64,000 nucleotides of DNA from CAVVPY01 sp963750295 (GTDB lineage Bacteria; Actinomycetota; Actinomycetes; Mycobacteriales; Jatrophihabitantaceae): NCBI GenBank assembly GCA_963750295.1, contig CAVVPY010000001.1:2728001-2792000 (forward strand), read 5' to 3'. The notes below the pieces were generated by a model. It had not been told where the DNA came from. It was given only the letters and a program-made list of their open reading frames with translations, and searched no databases. This document shows positions 1-7,751 of this stretch, in pieces; position 1 is the first letter of the stretch; each line of letters begins with the position of its first letter. The translations under genes and the position numbers were made by a program.

Positions 1-171
1 CGTGACCTGGTCGTCGGTCGCGTCGCGGTGCTCGATGCCGAGGTCGTAGTACTCGAGGTTCACCTCGAGGTAGGGCAGGATCAGCTTGTCCTTGATGAAC
101 TGCCAGATGATGCGGGTCATCTCGTCGCCATCGAGTTCGACGACGGTCCCCTCGACCTTGATCTTGGCCAT
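1..171 (-). CDS. icd: Isocitrate dehydrogenase (NADP+), N-terminal part
   Basis: Partial gene: only the first 57 residues lie in the window and the rest runs off the left edge. The start MAKIKVEGTVVELDGDEMTR followed by an IIWQ segment is the hallmark N-terminus of dimeric NADP-dependent isocitrate dehydrogenase, the TCA enzyme that oxidatively decarboxylates isocitrate to 2-oxoglutarate in the cytoplasm. The ATG is preceded at good spacing by a strong Shine-Dalgarno GGAGGT. It is divergent from the DUF885 gene, and the shared upstream region carries a 14-bp palindrome and an inverted repeat. Assignment by recognition of the N-terminus; the catalytic residues are outside the window. Confidence 0.93.
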   Translation of the reverse strand, partial: MAKIKVEGTVVELDGDEMTRIIWQFIKDKLILPYLEVNLEYYDLGIEHRDATDDQVT

Positions 172-199
172 GCCCGCTTACCTCCAGCGACTCGAATTC

Positions 200-213
200 T
201 CTTGACGTCAAGA
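200..213. promoter_or_regulatory. 14-bp perfect palindrome upstream of icd
   Basis: TCTTGACGTCAAGA is a perfect 14-bp palindrome about 30 bases upstream of the icd start. Palindromes of this TTGAyGTCAA type sit before TCA-cycle genes in other actinobacteria (from memory), so a regulator site is plausible. Its protein partner is unknown. Confidence 0.45.
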
Positions 214-216
214 TAC

Positions 217-241
217 CGCGCAGTCACCGAGCGACTGCGCG
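217..241. promoter_or_regulatory. Inverted repeat between icd and the DUF885 gene
   Basis: Arms CGCGCAGTC and GACTGCGCG (9 bp each, perfect) are separated by 7 bases, in the divergent intergenic region. It could be an operator or an RNA hairpin; nothing in the sequence decides which. Confidence 0.35.
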
Positions 242-273
242 CAGTCCCTCTGCCGGAGCGGCCCGTGCCGCCC

Positions 274-279
274 TAGTCT
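274..279 (+). promoter_or_regulatory. -10 hexamer, leaderless promoter of the DUF885 gene
   Basis: TAGTCT lies 8 bases before the ATG at 288 and there is no Shine-Dalgarno. The transcript probably starts at or next to the start codon. Same pattern as ten other genes in this window. Confidence 0.45.
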
Positions 280-287
280 CGACGGTC

Positions 288-1988
288 ATGAGCAGTGCAT
301 CTGTCCCCGCCCGCACACCGAGCGCGATCGACGCCATCGCCGATCGTTTCTTGGACGTCTCGGTGGCGCACGACCCGATCATGGCGACCGGCATCGGCGT
401 CCCCGGTCACGACCACGAACTGCCGGCGCTCGACCCGTCCTGGTACCAGGAGCGGTCGGACCTGCGCCGGCGCGTCCTGACCGCCCTCGCGGCGGCCGAG
501 GCCACCGACTCGCGCGACCGCATCACCGTCGCGGCGCTGACCGAGCACCTCGAGGCCGACGAGGACCTGCGCGCGATCGGCGCCGAGGAATCGGACCTGA
601 AGAACATCGACTCGCCGTTGCAACGCGTGCGTGACGCCTTCGACCTGATGGCTACCGATACCGAGCAGGACTGGGCGGTCATCGCGACGCGACTCGCGGC
701 GGTCCCCCGGGCGCTCGACGGGTACGTCTCGTCCCTGCGCCACGCCGCCGCGAACGGCGAGGTCAGGGCTCTGCGCCAGGTGCGCCTGGGTGTCACGGAC
801 TGCGAACGCAACGTCGGTGCGGACGGTTTCTTCGCCACGTTCGCGCGCTCGGCGAGCACCGACGCCGGCGAGCTTCCTGCCGCGCTGCGCGCGGAGCTGG
901 ACCGCGCCGCGGCGGCCGCGGCGGCCGCGTACGGCGCGCTCGGCGAATTCCTGCGCGCGGAGCTGGCACCCGCGGCGGCCGACGTCGACATGGTCGGCCG
1001 CGAGCGCTACGCCGTGCACTCGCGCGGGTTCATCGGCGCCCGGATCGACCTGGACGAGACCTACGAGTGGGGGCAGGACGAACTCGCCCGGATCACCACC
1101 GAGATGGAGCGCACCGCCGACAAGATCAAGCCCGGCGCGTCCGTCCGGGAGGCGATGCACCACCTGGACGCCGATCCCCAGCGCACGCTCAGCGGCACCG
1201 ACGCGCTGCAGCGGTGGATGCAGCGCACGGCCGACGATGCTGTCTCGGCGCTGTCCGGCACGCATTTCGACATCCCGGAGCCGATCCGCCGGATCGAATG
1301 CCGCATCGCGCCGACCCAGAGCGGCGGCATCTACTACACCGGGCCGAGCGAGGATCTGGTGACCCGGCCCGGGCGGATGTGGTGGTCGGTCCCCGAGGGC
1401 GTCACCGAGTTCACCACGTGGAGCCAGCTCAGCACCGTCTATCACGAGGGTGTCCCGGGCCATCACCTGCAAATCGCCCAGACGGCATACCGCAGCGACG
1501 TGCTCAACCGTTGGCTGCGCCTCGCCGCGTGGGTCAACGCGCACGGCGAGGGGTGGGCGCTGTACTCCGAACGGCTGATGGGCGACCTCGGTTTCCTGGA
1601 CGACCCGGGCGACTACCTCGGGATGCTCAACGCCCAGTCGATGCGCGCCGCGCGGGTCGTCCTCGACATCGGGATCCACTGCGACCTGCCGGCGCCGGAC
1701 GACGTCGGTGGCGGCCGGTGGACCTACGACAAGGCCTGGGAGTTCCTGGGCCGGCACGCCAACAGCGCCGAGGGATTCCGCCGCTTCGAGTTGCACCGGT
1801 ACCTGGGCTGGCCCGGTCAGGCGCCGTCGTACAAGGTCGGCGAACGGCTGTGGCTGCGCCTGCGCGACGAGGTGCAGGCGGCAGCGGGCGCGTCCTTCGA
1901 TCTCGCATCGTTCCACCGGCGCGCACTCGATGTCGGCTCGGTCGGAATGGACGTGCTGCGCAACGCCGTCCTCGGTAACTTCGACTGA
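288..1988 (+). CDS. DUF885 family protein, putative zinc peptidase
   Basis: 566-residue cytoplasmic protein of the DUF885 family; no signal peptide or membrane segment is visible. The motif HEGVPGHH at residues 386-393 is the family's zinc-ligand and catalytic signature, followed by a conserved AHGEGWALYSERL segment that probably supplies the other metal ligand. The length is normal for the family (about 550-600). DUF885 proteins are metallopeptidase-like but mostly without a known substrate. The ATG has no Shine-Dalgarno; a TAGTCT hexamer 8 bases upstream suggests a leaderless message. The stop overlaps the next start (ATGA), so it is co-transcribed with the PaiB-like gene. Confidence 0.85.
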   Translation: MSSASVPARTPSAIDAIADRFLDVSVAHDPIMATGIGVPGHDHELPALDPSWYQERSDLRRRVLTALAAAEATDSRDRITVAALTEHLEADEDLRAIGAEESDLKNIDSPLQRVRDAFDLMATDTEQDWAVIATRLAAVPRALDGYVSSLRHAAANGEVRALRQVRLGVTDCERNVGADGFFATFARSASTDAGELPAALRAELDRAAAAAAAAYGALGEFLRAELAPAAADVDMVGRERYAVHSRGFIGARIDLDETYEWGQDELARITTEMERTADKIKPGASVREAMHHLDADPQRTLSGTDALQRWMQRTADDAVSALSGTHFDIPEPIRRIECRIAPTQSGGIYYTGPSEDLVTRPGRMWWSVPEGVTEFTTWSQLSTVYHEGVPGHHLQIAQTAYRSDVLNRWLRLAAWVNAHGEGWALYSERLMGDLGFLDDPGDYLGMLNAQSMRAARVVLDIGIHCDLPAPDDVGGGRWTYDKAWEFLGRHANSAEGFRRFELHRYLGWPGQAPSYKVGERLWLRLRDEVQAAAGASFDLASFHRRALDVGSVGMDVLRNAVLGNFD

Positions 1989-2626
1989 TGCTGATCCACC
2001 CATGGGACTCGGCACTGTCGGACGAGGAATGGCAGCACTTCGTCCGGGCGCAGGGATTCGGGCACCTGATCGCGTCCGGTCGCGGCCGGGACGTCGCCGT
2101 CGTCGTCCCGACGCAGTTCGCGCTCGTCTCGGCCGAACTCGTCCTGCTGCATCTGGCCCGGCCGAACCCGGTGTGGCAGGCGCTGGCCGAGAATCCGGCG
2201 GTGCTGCTGAGCGTGGCCGGTGACTGGGCCTACGTCCCGGCTGCGTGGAAGGCGATCGCGGACGAGGACCCGCGGCGCGGCGTGCCGACCACCTACTACG
2301 CGGCAGCGCAGCTGATCGGCGTCGCCGAGATCGTCGACGATGTCGAGGGTAAGGCCGAGATCCTGCGCGCCCAGCTGGCCGTCACCGAACCGGGCTCGGA
2401 CGTGATCGACCCGGTCGAGCATGGTCGGGTACTCAACGGCATCCGCGGTATCCGCGTCCAGGTGAGGGAGGTCCGCGCCAAGTTCAAGTACGGCGGGAAC
2501 GCCGATGACGAGCACCGCGCCGCGGTCGTCGAGCGGCTGACCGAGCGGCGCGGCGTCGGCGACGGGGCGGCGTTGGCCCACCTGTTGCGGCGAACGCCGT
2601 CCCGTCCCGAGGTGATCGATCAGTAG
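1988..2626 (+). CDS. FMN-binding PaiB-type protein
   Basis: 212 residues, the usual length of the PaiB / FMN_bind_2 family (split-barrel flavin-binding fold). Family hallmarks include HPW near the N-terminus, a PTQFAL-like strand, an HLARPNPVW segment and a C-terminal region of charged helices. Bacillus PaiB is described as a negative regulator of sporulation and protease genes. Whether this homologue binds DNA or is a flavin- or heme-utilising protein cannot be told. It is translationally coupled to the DUF885 gene (4-base overlap). Its 3' end overlaps the convergent protease gene by 7 bases. Confidence 0.8.
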   Translation: MLIHPWDSALSDEEWQHFVRAQGFGHLIASGRGRDVAVVVPTQFALVSAELVLLHLARPNPVWQALAENPAVLLSVAGDWAYVPAAWKAIADEDPRRGVPTTYYAAAQLIGVAEIVDDVEGKAEILRAQLAVTEPGSDVIDPVEHGRVLNGIRGIRVQVREVRAKFKYGGNADDEHRAAVVERLTERRGVGDGAALAHLLRRTPSRPEVIDQ

Positions 2627-3687
2627 ACGCTGACTCCGTACACGGCGAGCGCCTCGGTGACCGGCTGGAAGTAGGTCGTGCCGCCGGTGGTGCAGTTTCC
2701 GCTTCCGCCGGAGGTCAGGCCGATGGCCTTCGTGCCGTCGAACAGCGAGCCGCCGGAGTCCCCGCCCTCGGCGCAGACGTTGGTCTTGATCAGCCCGGTG
2801 ACCGTCCCTTCGGGATAGTTCACCGTGGCGTTCGTCGCCTGGACGGTGCCGCTGTGCACACCGGTCGTGCTGCCGCTGCGCTTGACCGATTCGCCGACGA
2901 AGGCATCGGCCGCCGAGACGATGTCCTGCGTGCTGCCGTTGTAGAGGTCCACGTTACCGGTGTGGCTGACGGTGCCCGTGTACTGCACGATCGCGTAGTC
3001 GTTACCGGGGAAGCTGCTTCCAGCGGTGTTGCCGAGCACGGTCGTATGCGCGCTGTCGGCGTACCAGGTCGAGGCGATGTTGCCGCAGTGCCCAGCGGTG
3101 AGGAAGTAGTACGTGCTGCCCGAGCGCACGTTGAAGCCGAGCGAGCAACGGTACTGACCGCCGTAGATCGCGTCCCCGCCCTTGATGCGCAGGCTGAACG
3201 TGCCGCCGACGTGGTTCACGCGCACGCGGTCCCCGTAGGCCGAGGTGACTGCGGTGACCCGGGCGAGCCGTGCGCCGCGCACCGTCCGGTCGACCGACAC
3301 GACGACCTGGTCGGTCCGTGGGTCGACTGCCCATGCAGTACCGGGGATCCGGGTCGAGGCGTCGAGCCGGTTGGTGACCGCAGCGAGCGCCGTCGCGCCG
3401 TAGCGGACCAGTTGCGGGGTTGCACCGGCCGAGCGCACCTGCGTGGCCGCGGCGCGGTCGGTGACGGTGACGACGACGCGTCCCGCGCCGTCCCGGTACG
3501 AGCCTGCCGAGCGGGCGCCCAGCGACTGGGCGAGCGTTGCGGCGGCGGCCGGCGACACGCTGCGCGGGGCGGTCGGGGTGGCCGAGCTCGCGTCCGCGGT
3601 GGACGTGACGAGCACGCCGGCGGTCACTGCGGCGACGGTCGCGACGGTGGTCACGGCCAGACGCGCAGAGGTACGGGTGGATTTCAC
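2620..3687 (-). CDS. Secreted trypsin-like serine protease (S1 family, streptogrisin-like)
   Basis: 355 residues from the GTG at 3687, chosen because GGAGGA precedes it at proper spacing; an upstream in-frame ATG has no such site. Signal peptide about residues 1-34 (basic start, hydrophobic core, ADAS cleavage region), a propeptide of about 130 residues, then an S1 protease domain. The catalytic triad is visible: His200 (TAGHCG), Asp230 (GNDYAIV), Ser311 (GGDSGGS). Cys pairs 181/201 and 305/332 fit the two disulfides of the alpha-lytic/streptogrisin group. Such enzymes are exported, self-process the pro-region and degrade extracellular protein. It is convergent with the PaiB-like gene. Confidence 0.92.
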   Translation of the reverse strand: MKSTRTSARLAVTTVATVAAVTAGVLVTSTADASSATPTAPRSVSPAAAATLAQSLGARSAGSYRDGAGRVVVTVTDRAAATQVRSAGATPQLVRYGATALAAVTNRLDASTRIPGTAWAVDPRTDQVVVSVDRTVRGARLARVTAVTSAYGDRVRVNHVGGTFSLRIKGGDAIYGGQYRCSLGFNVRSGSTYYFLTAGHCGNIASTWYADSAHTTVLGNTAGSSFPGNDYAIVQYTGTVSHTGNVDLYNGSTQDIVSAADAFVGESVKRSGSTTGVHSGTVQATNATVNYPEGTVTGLIKTNVCAEGGDSGGSLFDGTKAIGLTSGGSGNCTTGGTTYFQPVTEALAVYGVSVY

Positions 3688-3776
3688 TGAGATCCTCCGA
3701 TCAGCGGCGGAGCGGGCACGGTGCCCGCTCACGGTGACCTGGCGAGGACCTCGGGGTGGTTCGGTCGGGACGCCAG

Positions 3777-3803
3777 GTCCTACCGTCCTAGCAGAAATAG
3801 GAC
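3777..3803. promoter_or_regulatory. Repeated GTCCTA/TAGGAC sites upstream of the protease
   Basis: Two direct GTCCTA hexamers 2 bases apart (3777-3782, 3785-3790) are followed after 7 bases by the inverted TAGGAC (3798-3803). They lie between the protease start and the LuxR remnant, in the place of an operator for the protease promoter. Function inferred only from position and symmetry. Confidence 0.3.
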
Positions 3804-3840
3804 AAATTGGACAGCATCTGGCGCAGATCCGGCCATCAGG

Positions 3841-4080
3841 TCAACGGCCCGCCCGGACGACCCCGCTCTCATAGGCCAGCACGACCGCCTGGCTGCGGCT
3901 GGCGAGATCCAGTTTCGTCAGCAGCCTGGAGACGTGGGTCTTCACGGTCGTCTCCGCGATGTGCAGTACATCGGCGATCTCGGCGTTGGACAGCCCGTGG
4001 GCGATCTGGACGAGGACGTCCCTTTCCCGACCGGTGAGCGAGGCCAGCCGGCCACCCGCGGCCACCGGCGTCGGTTGCGA
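3841..4080 (-). pseudogene. LuxR-type response regulator remnant (DNA-binding domain only)
   Basis: The C-terminal 70 or so codons encode a good LuxR/NarL helix-turn-helix: LTGRERDVL, then the recognition helix region NAEIADVLHIAETTVKTH and a normal C-terminal helix and stop. Upstream of about position 4080 the same frame becomes an arginine/proline-rich shadow of the plus-strand membrane-protein fragment, with no receiver domain (no DD, Lys or phospho-Asp motifs). The regulator has therefore lost its N-terminal receiver and promoter. Its former partner was probably a two-component sensor, not present here. The left breakpoint is approximate. Confidence 0.7.
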
Positions 4081-4127
4081 CAGCCGCCGACCGTCTGGGC
4101 AGCAGCCCGGCGGCGATACCCACGTAC

Positions 4128-4388
4128 GTGCTCGCGCTGCTGCTGTTCCACCTCGTCGGCCTGCCGTGGCTCTGCTTCGGCATGGTGCGCGCCGGTCAGC
4201 TCCCCTGGTGGCTGGCCACCATCGCCACCGTCGCAACGGGATGTGCGTTCTTCGGCAGCGGTTCGCGCATCGAGTCGATCGGATGGGTCGTGCTGGGCGG
4301 CTCGCTGGTGGCGATCGCGGCAACCGTCGTGCGACCACGGGACGAGGTCCGGCGCCACGCGCCCGTCCCGCAGTTCGCGCCCGCATGA
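4128..4388 (+). pseudogene. Truncated small membrane protein
   Basis: An 86-codon reading frame starting at a GTG with no Shine-Dalgarno. It encodes two to three hydrophobic helices (LALLLFHLVGLPWLCFG, WLATIATVATGCAFFG, WVVLGGSLVAIAATVV) and a charged C-terminus. The frame is open upstream to 4038 without a convincing start, and it begins exactly where the LuxR remnant, facing the other way, loses homology. I read it as the 3' part of a membrane protein whose 5' end was removed by the same deletion. A genuine short membrane protein starting at 4128 remains possible. Confidence 0.5.
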
Positions 4389-4395
4389 GCGCCGG

Positions 4396-6312
4396 TCAGC
4401 GCAGCTTGGCCAGCTCGGCCTCGACCATCGCCTCGTGCTCCTGCTCGTGCTGACGGGCACGTGCCGGGCTCCAGAAGCCGGTGAGCAGGAAGATCAGCGG
4501 GATGAACACGATCTGCCCGCCGATCGCGATCCAGAAATAGTGCTGCCACTGCTTCGGGGACTCCTCGGCCGCCTTCGCCGCCTCTTGGAGGACGGCGAGG
4601 TCGGCTGCGGGGATCTTGCCCAGCTCCTGCAGGGTGGTCTGCGCGTCGATGACGGCAGGCCCCTTCTGCGCGACCAGCAGCAACTGGCTCGTCGGGATCG
4701 TCGCGAGGTCCTGCAGCCGTGCCTGCGCCTCGGCCGCCGAGATGCCCAGCCCCGCGGTGATCTCGCCGACGGCCTTGGTCAGCAGGGCCGTGTCGGTCGG
4801 GGTGGAAAGGAGTGCGAGTTGCGTTGCCGGGTCGATCTGCTGCGCGGCCTCCAGAGCCGGCCCGTGTGCTGCGTTGATCGTGGCGATCGTCGCCACGTCC
4901 GCCACCGAGACGCCGGTAACTTCACTGACGGCCTTGACCCCAGCGGCCTGATCGGCCGGGTTGGCGGCGAGCGCCGCCTGCGTCGCCGGATCGAGCTTCT
5001 GCGCAGCCGCTATCTGCTTCGGGTACTGGGCCTGCAGCGAGAGTGCCGCCGGGCCCTTCTCGACCAAGGTCGAAACCGTGTCGACCACGTGGGGCAGCGC
5101 GAACGCCGAGACCGCGATGACGATGCGAATCACCAGCCCCCAGACCGCCAACCCGGTTGCCGCCAGGGCAGGATTGCGCTTCTCGACCGTCTCGGTGAAG
5201 CTCGCCATCCACGGCGCGTACGTGATGCCCAGCGAGACGCTGATGCCGATGAGCAGCACCACGAACGTGCTGTAACTGGTGTCCGGATGGGTGGCGCGCT
5301 GAGCGAACAGCGCCGTGAAGATGATGGCGCCGACCGCACCGACGGCCATGAACGGTTTGCGGACGCGGATCCGGTCGGACAGCAGCCCGACCACGAGCAG
5401 GGTCAGGGCGTTGAACGCCCAGTTCCAGTTACCGAGCGAGTTCGCCTTGTCCTGGTCGAAGCCGAAGATCGTCTGGAAGTACACCGGGAAGAACCCCACC
5501 GCGGTGTAGTAGATGATCAGGAAGACACTGATCGCGAACGCCGATCCGACGATGTCGGGCTTCAACATCTGCCGGAACGGGTGCCGTAGCGATGCCTCGA
5601 CGTCGATCCCCTTGGCCCGTGCCTCGACCAACACACGGTCGCGGCTACTGACCATGACCTGGTCGCGCAGTTCGGGGGTCAGTTCGCGCAGGAAGAAGAA
5701 CGACAGGACAGCGACGATCAGGCCGACGATCCCGGCCGCGACGTACTGGTTGTGCCAGGGCGTGTCGGTGCTCGTGGTGCTGATCTGGATGCTCACGACG
5801 AGCGAGCCCAGGACGGGGCCGAGCGTCCAGAAGCCCATCGCCGAGGCGCGGCCCACCTGCGGGCTGAAGTCACGGATCAGCGCCGGCGTCGCCACCAGGA
5901 TCACGCCCTCGACGAGGCCGATGGCGGCGAAGACGATCGCGAAGCCGACCTTGCTGTCGGCGAGCGGGATTCCCAGCAGGCACAGCAGCGCGACGATGAC
6001 CAGTCCCGCAGTGACGATGTTGACCCGGCCGTAGCGGTCGGCCACCCCGGTGACGAACGAGGCGGCAGCGCCGAGCAGGTAACCGGCCACCGCGATGTTG
6101 ACGTAGTAGACGAACGACAGGTTGTAGTCGACCAGGATGCCGTTCTTACCGCCGGTGCCCGCAGCGACGGCTCCGGCCAGGTAGAACTGGTAGTACAGGA
6201 CGATCGTCGCGAGGACGACGATCCCCAGGCAGAGGAATCGCCTGCCCTGGCTCGGATAGTGCTCGAGTTCAGTGCGCCGCACCCTTCGCGGCACAGTGGA
6301 CGATGCGCTCAT
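4396..6312 (-). CDS. MFS transporter with large extracytoplasmic insert
   Basis: 638 residues from the ATG at 6312, chosen because AGGCGG precedes it; the longer in-frame start has no ribosome site. Twelve membrane helices are visible, with the MFS loop motif GVADRYGRVN after helix 2 and a weaker repeat DRIRVRKP after helix 8. Between helices 11 and 12 lies an insert of about 180 residues rich in Ala, Gln and Leu. It holds repeated LDPATQ/IDPATQ modules and should face outward. Ordinary MFS carriers are 400-480 residues. The substrate is not predictable. It lies downstream of mdh but has its own promoter (6401-6430). Confidence 0.85.
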   Translation of the reverse strand: MSASSTVPRRVRRTELEHYPSQGRRFLCLGIVVLATIVLYYQFYLAGAVAAGTGGKNGILVDYNLSFVYYVNIAVAGYLLGAAASFVTGVADRYGRVNIVTAGLVIVALLCLLGIPLADSKVGFAIVFAAIGLVEGVILVATPALIRDFSPQVGRASAMGFWTLGPVLGSLVVSIQISTTSTDTPWHNQYVAAGIVGLIVAVLSFFFLRELTPELRDQVMVSSRDRVLVEARAKGIDVEASLRHPFRQMLKPDIVGSAFAISVFLIIYYTAVGFFPVYFQTIFGFDQDKANSLGNWNWAFNALTLLVVGLLSDRIRVRKPFMAVGAVGAIIFTALFAQRATHPDTSYSTFVVLLIGISVSLGITYAPWMASFTETVEKRNPALAATGLAVWGLVIRIVIAVSAFALPHVVDTVSTLVEKGPAALSLQAQYPKQIAAAQKLDPATQAALAANPADQAAGVKAVSEVTGVSVADVATIATINAAHGPALEAAQQIDPATQLALLSTPTDTALLTKAVGEITAGLGISAAEAQARLQDLATIPTSQLLLVAQKGPAVIDAQTTLQELGKIPAADLAVLQEAAKAAEESPKQWQHYFWIAIGGQIVFIPLIFLLTGFWSPARARQHEQEHEAMVEAELAKLR

Positions 6313-6400
6313 CGGCTCCGCCTGACGATTCCCCCGGACGCCGGACAGGCGTCTCGCGCGCAATCCACCGCCGGCCGCGACAGACTCACCCGCTCACGCC

Positions 6401-6430
6401 TGTATAGCGTCCCGGGGATCGGGACGTCAA
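6401..6430 (-). promoter_or_regulatory. Sigma-70-type promoter of the MFS transporter gene
   Basis: On the minus strand TTGACG (6430-6425) and TATACA (6406-6401) are separated by 18 bases, about 90 bases before the transporter start. The spacer holds the inverted repeat CGTCCC/GGGACG (7-base loop), which could be an operator or could end transcription from mdh. Confidence 0.55.
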
Positions 6431-6440
6431 CGACGTGGGC

Positions 6441-7406
6441 TCAGAGCCCGGCGACGTCCGCCTGCTTGGCGCGCACGGCTTCGGCGGCCTCGTTCAGACC
6501 GGCCAGCTCGGACTCGGTGAGGTCGCGCTCGACGATCTTCTTCACACCCGAGCGCCCGATCTCGGCCTCGACACCGAGGTAGACGCCGCTGATCCCGTAC
6601 TCACCGTCGACCCACGCGCACACCGGGATGACCTTGCCGGAATCCTCGATCACCGCGCGTGCCATTCGCGCCGCGGCGGCCGACGGGGCGTAGTAGGCCG
6701 ATCCGGTCTTGAGCAGCGCGACCACCTCGGCACCGCCGTTGCGGGTGCGGGTGACGAGTTCGTCGATCTTGTCGGCAGCCATCACGTCGGCCAACGGTTT
6801 GCCGTCGACGAAACAGGCTGACGGGACGGGAACCATCGTGTCCCCGTGCGAGCCGAGGGTCAGCGTCTGTACCGAACCGACCGGCACACCGAGTTCGGTC
6901 GCGACGTTGTTGGTGAAGCGCGCGGTGTCGAGCACGCCGGCCTGCCCGAAGACGCGGTTCTTCGGGAACTGCGAGGCGAGCTGGCACAGGGCGGTCATCT
7001 CGTCCAGCGGGTTCGACACCACAACGAGCACGGCGTCGGGTGAGTGCGCGGCGAGGTTCTCGGCGACGCTTCGCACGATCTTGGCGTTCGTCTCGAGCAG
7101 GTCCATCCGGCTCATGCCGGGCTTGCGCGGCAGGCCCGCGGTGATGACGACGACGTCGGAACCGGCGGTGGCCTCGTAGCCGCCGCCCTCCGGGGTCGTC
7201 GTGGCACCGACCACGGTGGTCTCGAAACCCTCGATCGGGCGCGACTGGTTGAGGTCCAGCGCGATCCCCTCGGGCTTGCCGTCGATGATGTCGGTCAGAA
7301 CGACGGTTTCGAACACGTCGTACTCGGCCAGCCGCTGGGCGGTGGTCGAACCGTAGAAGCCGGCTCCAACGACGGTGACCTTGCCACCGCGGGCGCTGTT
7401 CGACAT
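6441..7406 (-). CDS. mdh: Malate dehydrogenase (LDH-like type)
   Basis: 321 residues, normal length. NAD-dependent interconversion of malate and oxaloacetate in the TCA cycle. Visible: Rossmann loop GAGFYGS (14-20) with Asp39 after the second strand, which favours NAD; substrate arginines Arg94 and Arg100 in the mobile loop GLPRKPGMSR, where Arg94 marks malate rather than lactate dehydrogenase; the catalytic pair Asp160 (GVLDTAR) and His187 (GSHGDT). GGAGAG precedes the ATG. An in-frame extension of the upstream DUF3017 frame overlaps its first 112 bases on the same strand. Confidence 0.94.
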   Translation of the reverse strand: MSNSARGGKVTVVGAGFYGSTTAQRLAEYDVFETVVLTDIIDGKPEGIALDLNQSRPIEGFETTVVGATTTPEGGGYEATAGSDVVVITAGLPRKPGMSRMDLLETNAKIVRSVAENLAAHSPDAVLVVVSNPLDEMTALCQLASQFPKNRVFGQAGVLDTARFTNNVATELGVPVGSVQTLTLGSHGDTMVPVPSACFVDGKPLADVMAADKIDELVTRTRNGGAEVVALLKTGSAYYAPSAAAARMARAVIEDSGKVIPVCAWVDGEYGISGVYLGVEAEIGRSGVKKIVERDLTESELAGLNEAAEAVRAKQADVAGL

Positions 7407-7750
7407 GCGATGTCTCTCCTCATGAGGTGGTCGTCCCTGTTGCCCGCGAGGCTAGCCCGCGTCCCGGTACCGGGTGCACCCCGGATGGTGACAACGAGAA
7501 TCACGACACCCAGAACCAGGTAGGTGAGCGCGTCGCGCCACCGCCCGCGCACCGCCAACATCCCGGCCCGATCGTCGTCCAGGGTCAGCCGCAGGATGCC
7601 TGCCACGGCGAGCCCGAGCGCGATCAGGACCGAGCCGCGGCGCCAGTGTCCGGGCGCGAGGGACAGGTAGGCGACGGCAAGCAGGATGATCCCGACGACG
7701 AGGACGAACGGCGCCTCGGCGCGCAGCCAGCGGAGCGCGCGACCGGTCAC
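7295..7750 (-). CDS. DUF3017 family membrane protein with overlapping C-terminal extension
   Basis: 151 codons from a GTG one base after the folD stop. The first about 100 residues are the actinobacterial DUF3017 protein, with three hydrophobic helices (FVLVVGIILLAVAYLSL, GSVLIALGLAVAGIL, YLVLGVVILVVTI). The family normally ends soon after the third helix. Here the frame stays open for about 50 more residues of low-complexity sequence and stops only 112 bases inside mdh. A sequencing frameshift or a recent loss of the stop codon would explain this. Function unknown; the position between folD and mdh is conserved in many actinobacteria (from memory). Confidence 0.75.
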   Translation of the reverse strand: MTGRALRWLRAEAPFVLVVGIILLAVAYLSLAPGHWRRGSVLIALGLAVAGILRLTLDDDRAGMLAVRGRWRDALTYLVLGVVILVVTIRGAPGTGTRASLAGNRDDHLMRRDIACRTAPAVARSPSLEPASTVRPPPSGWPSTTCSKPSF

Positions 7751-7751
7751 C

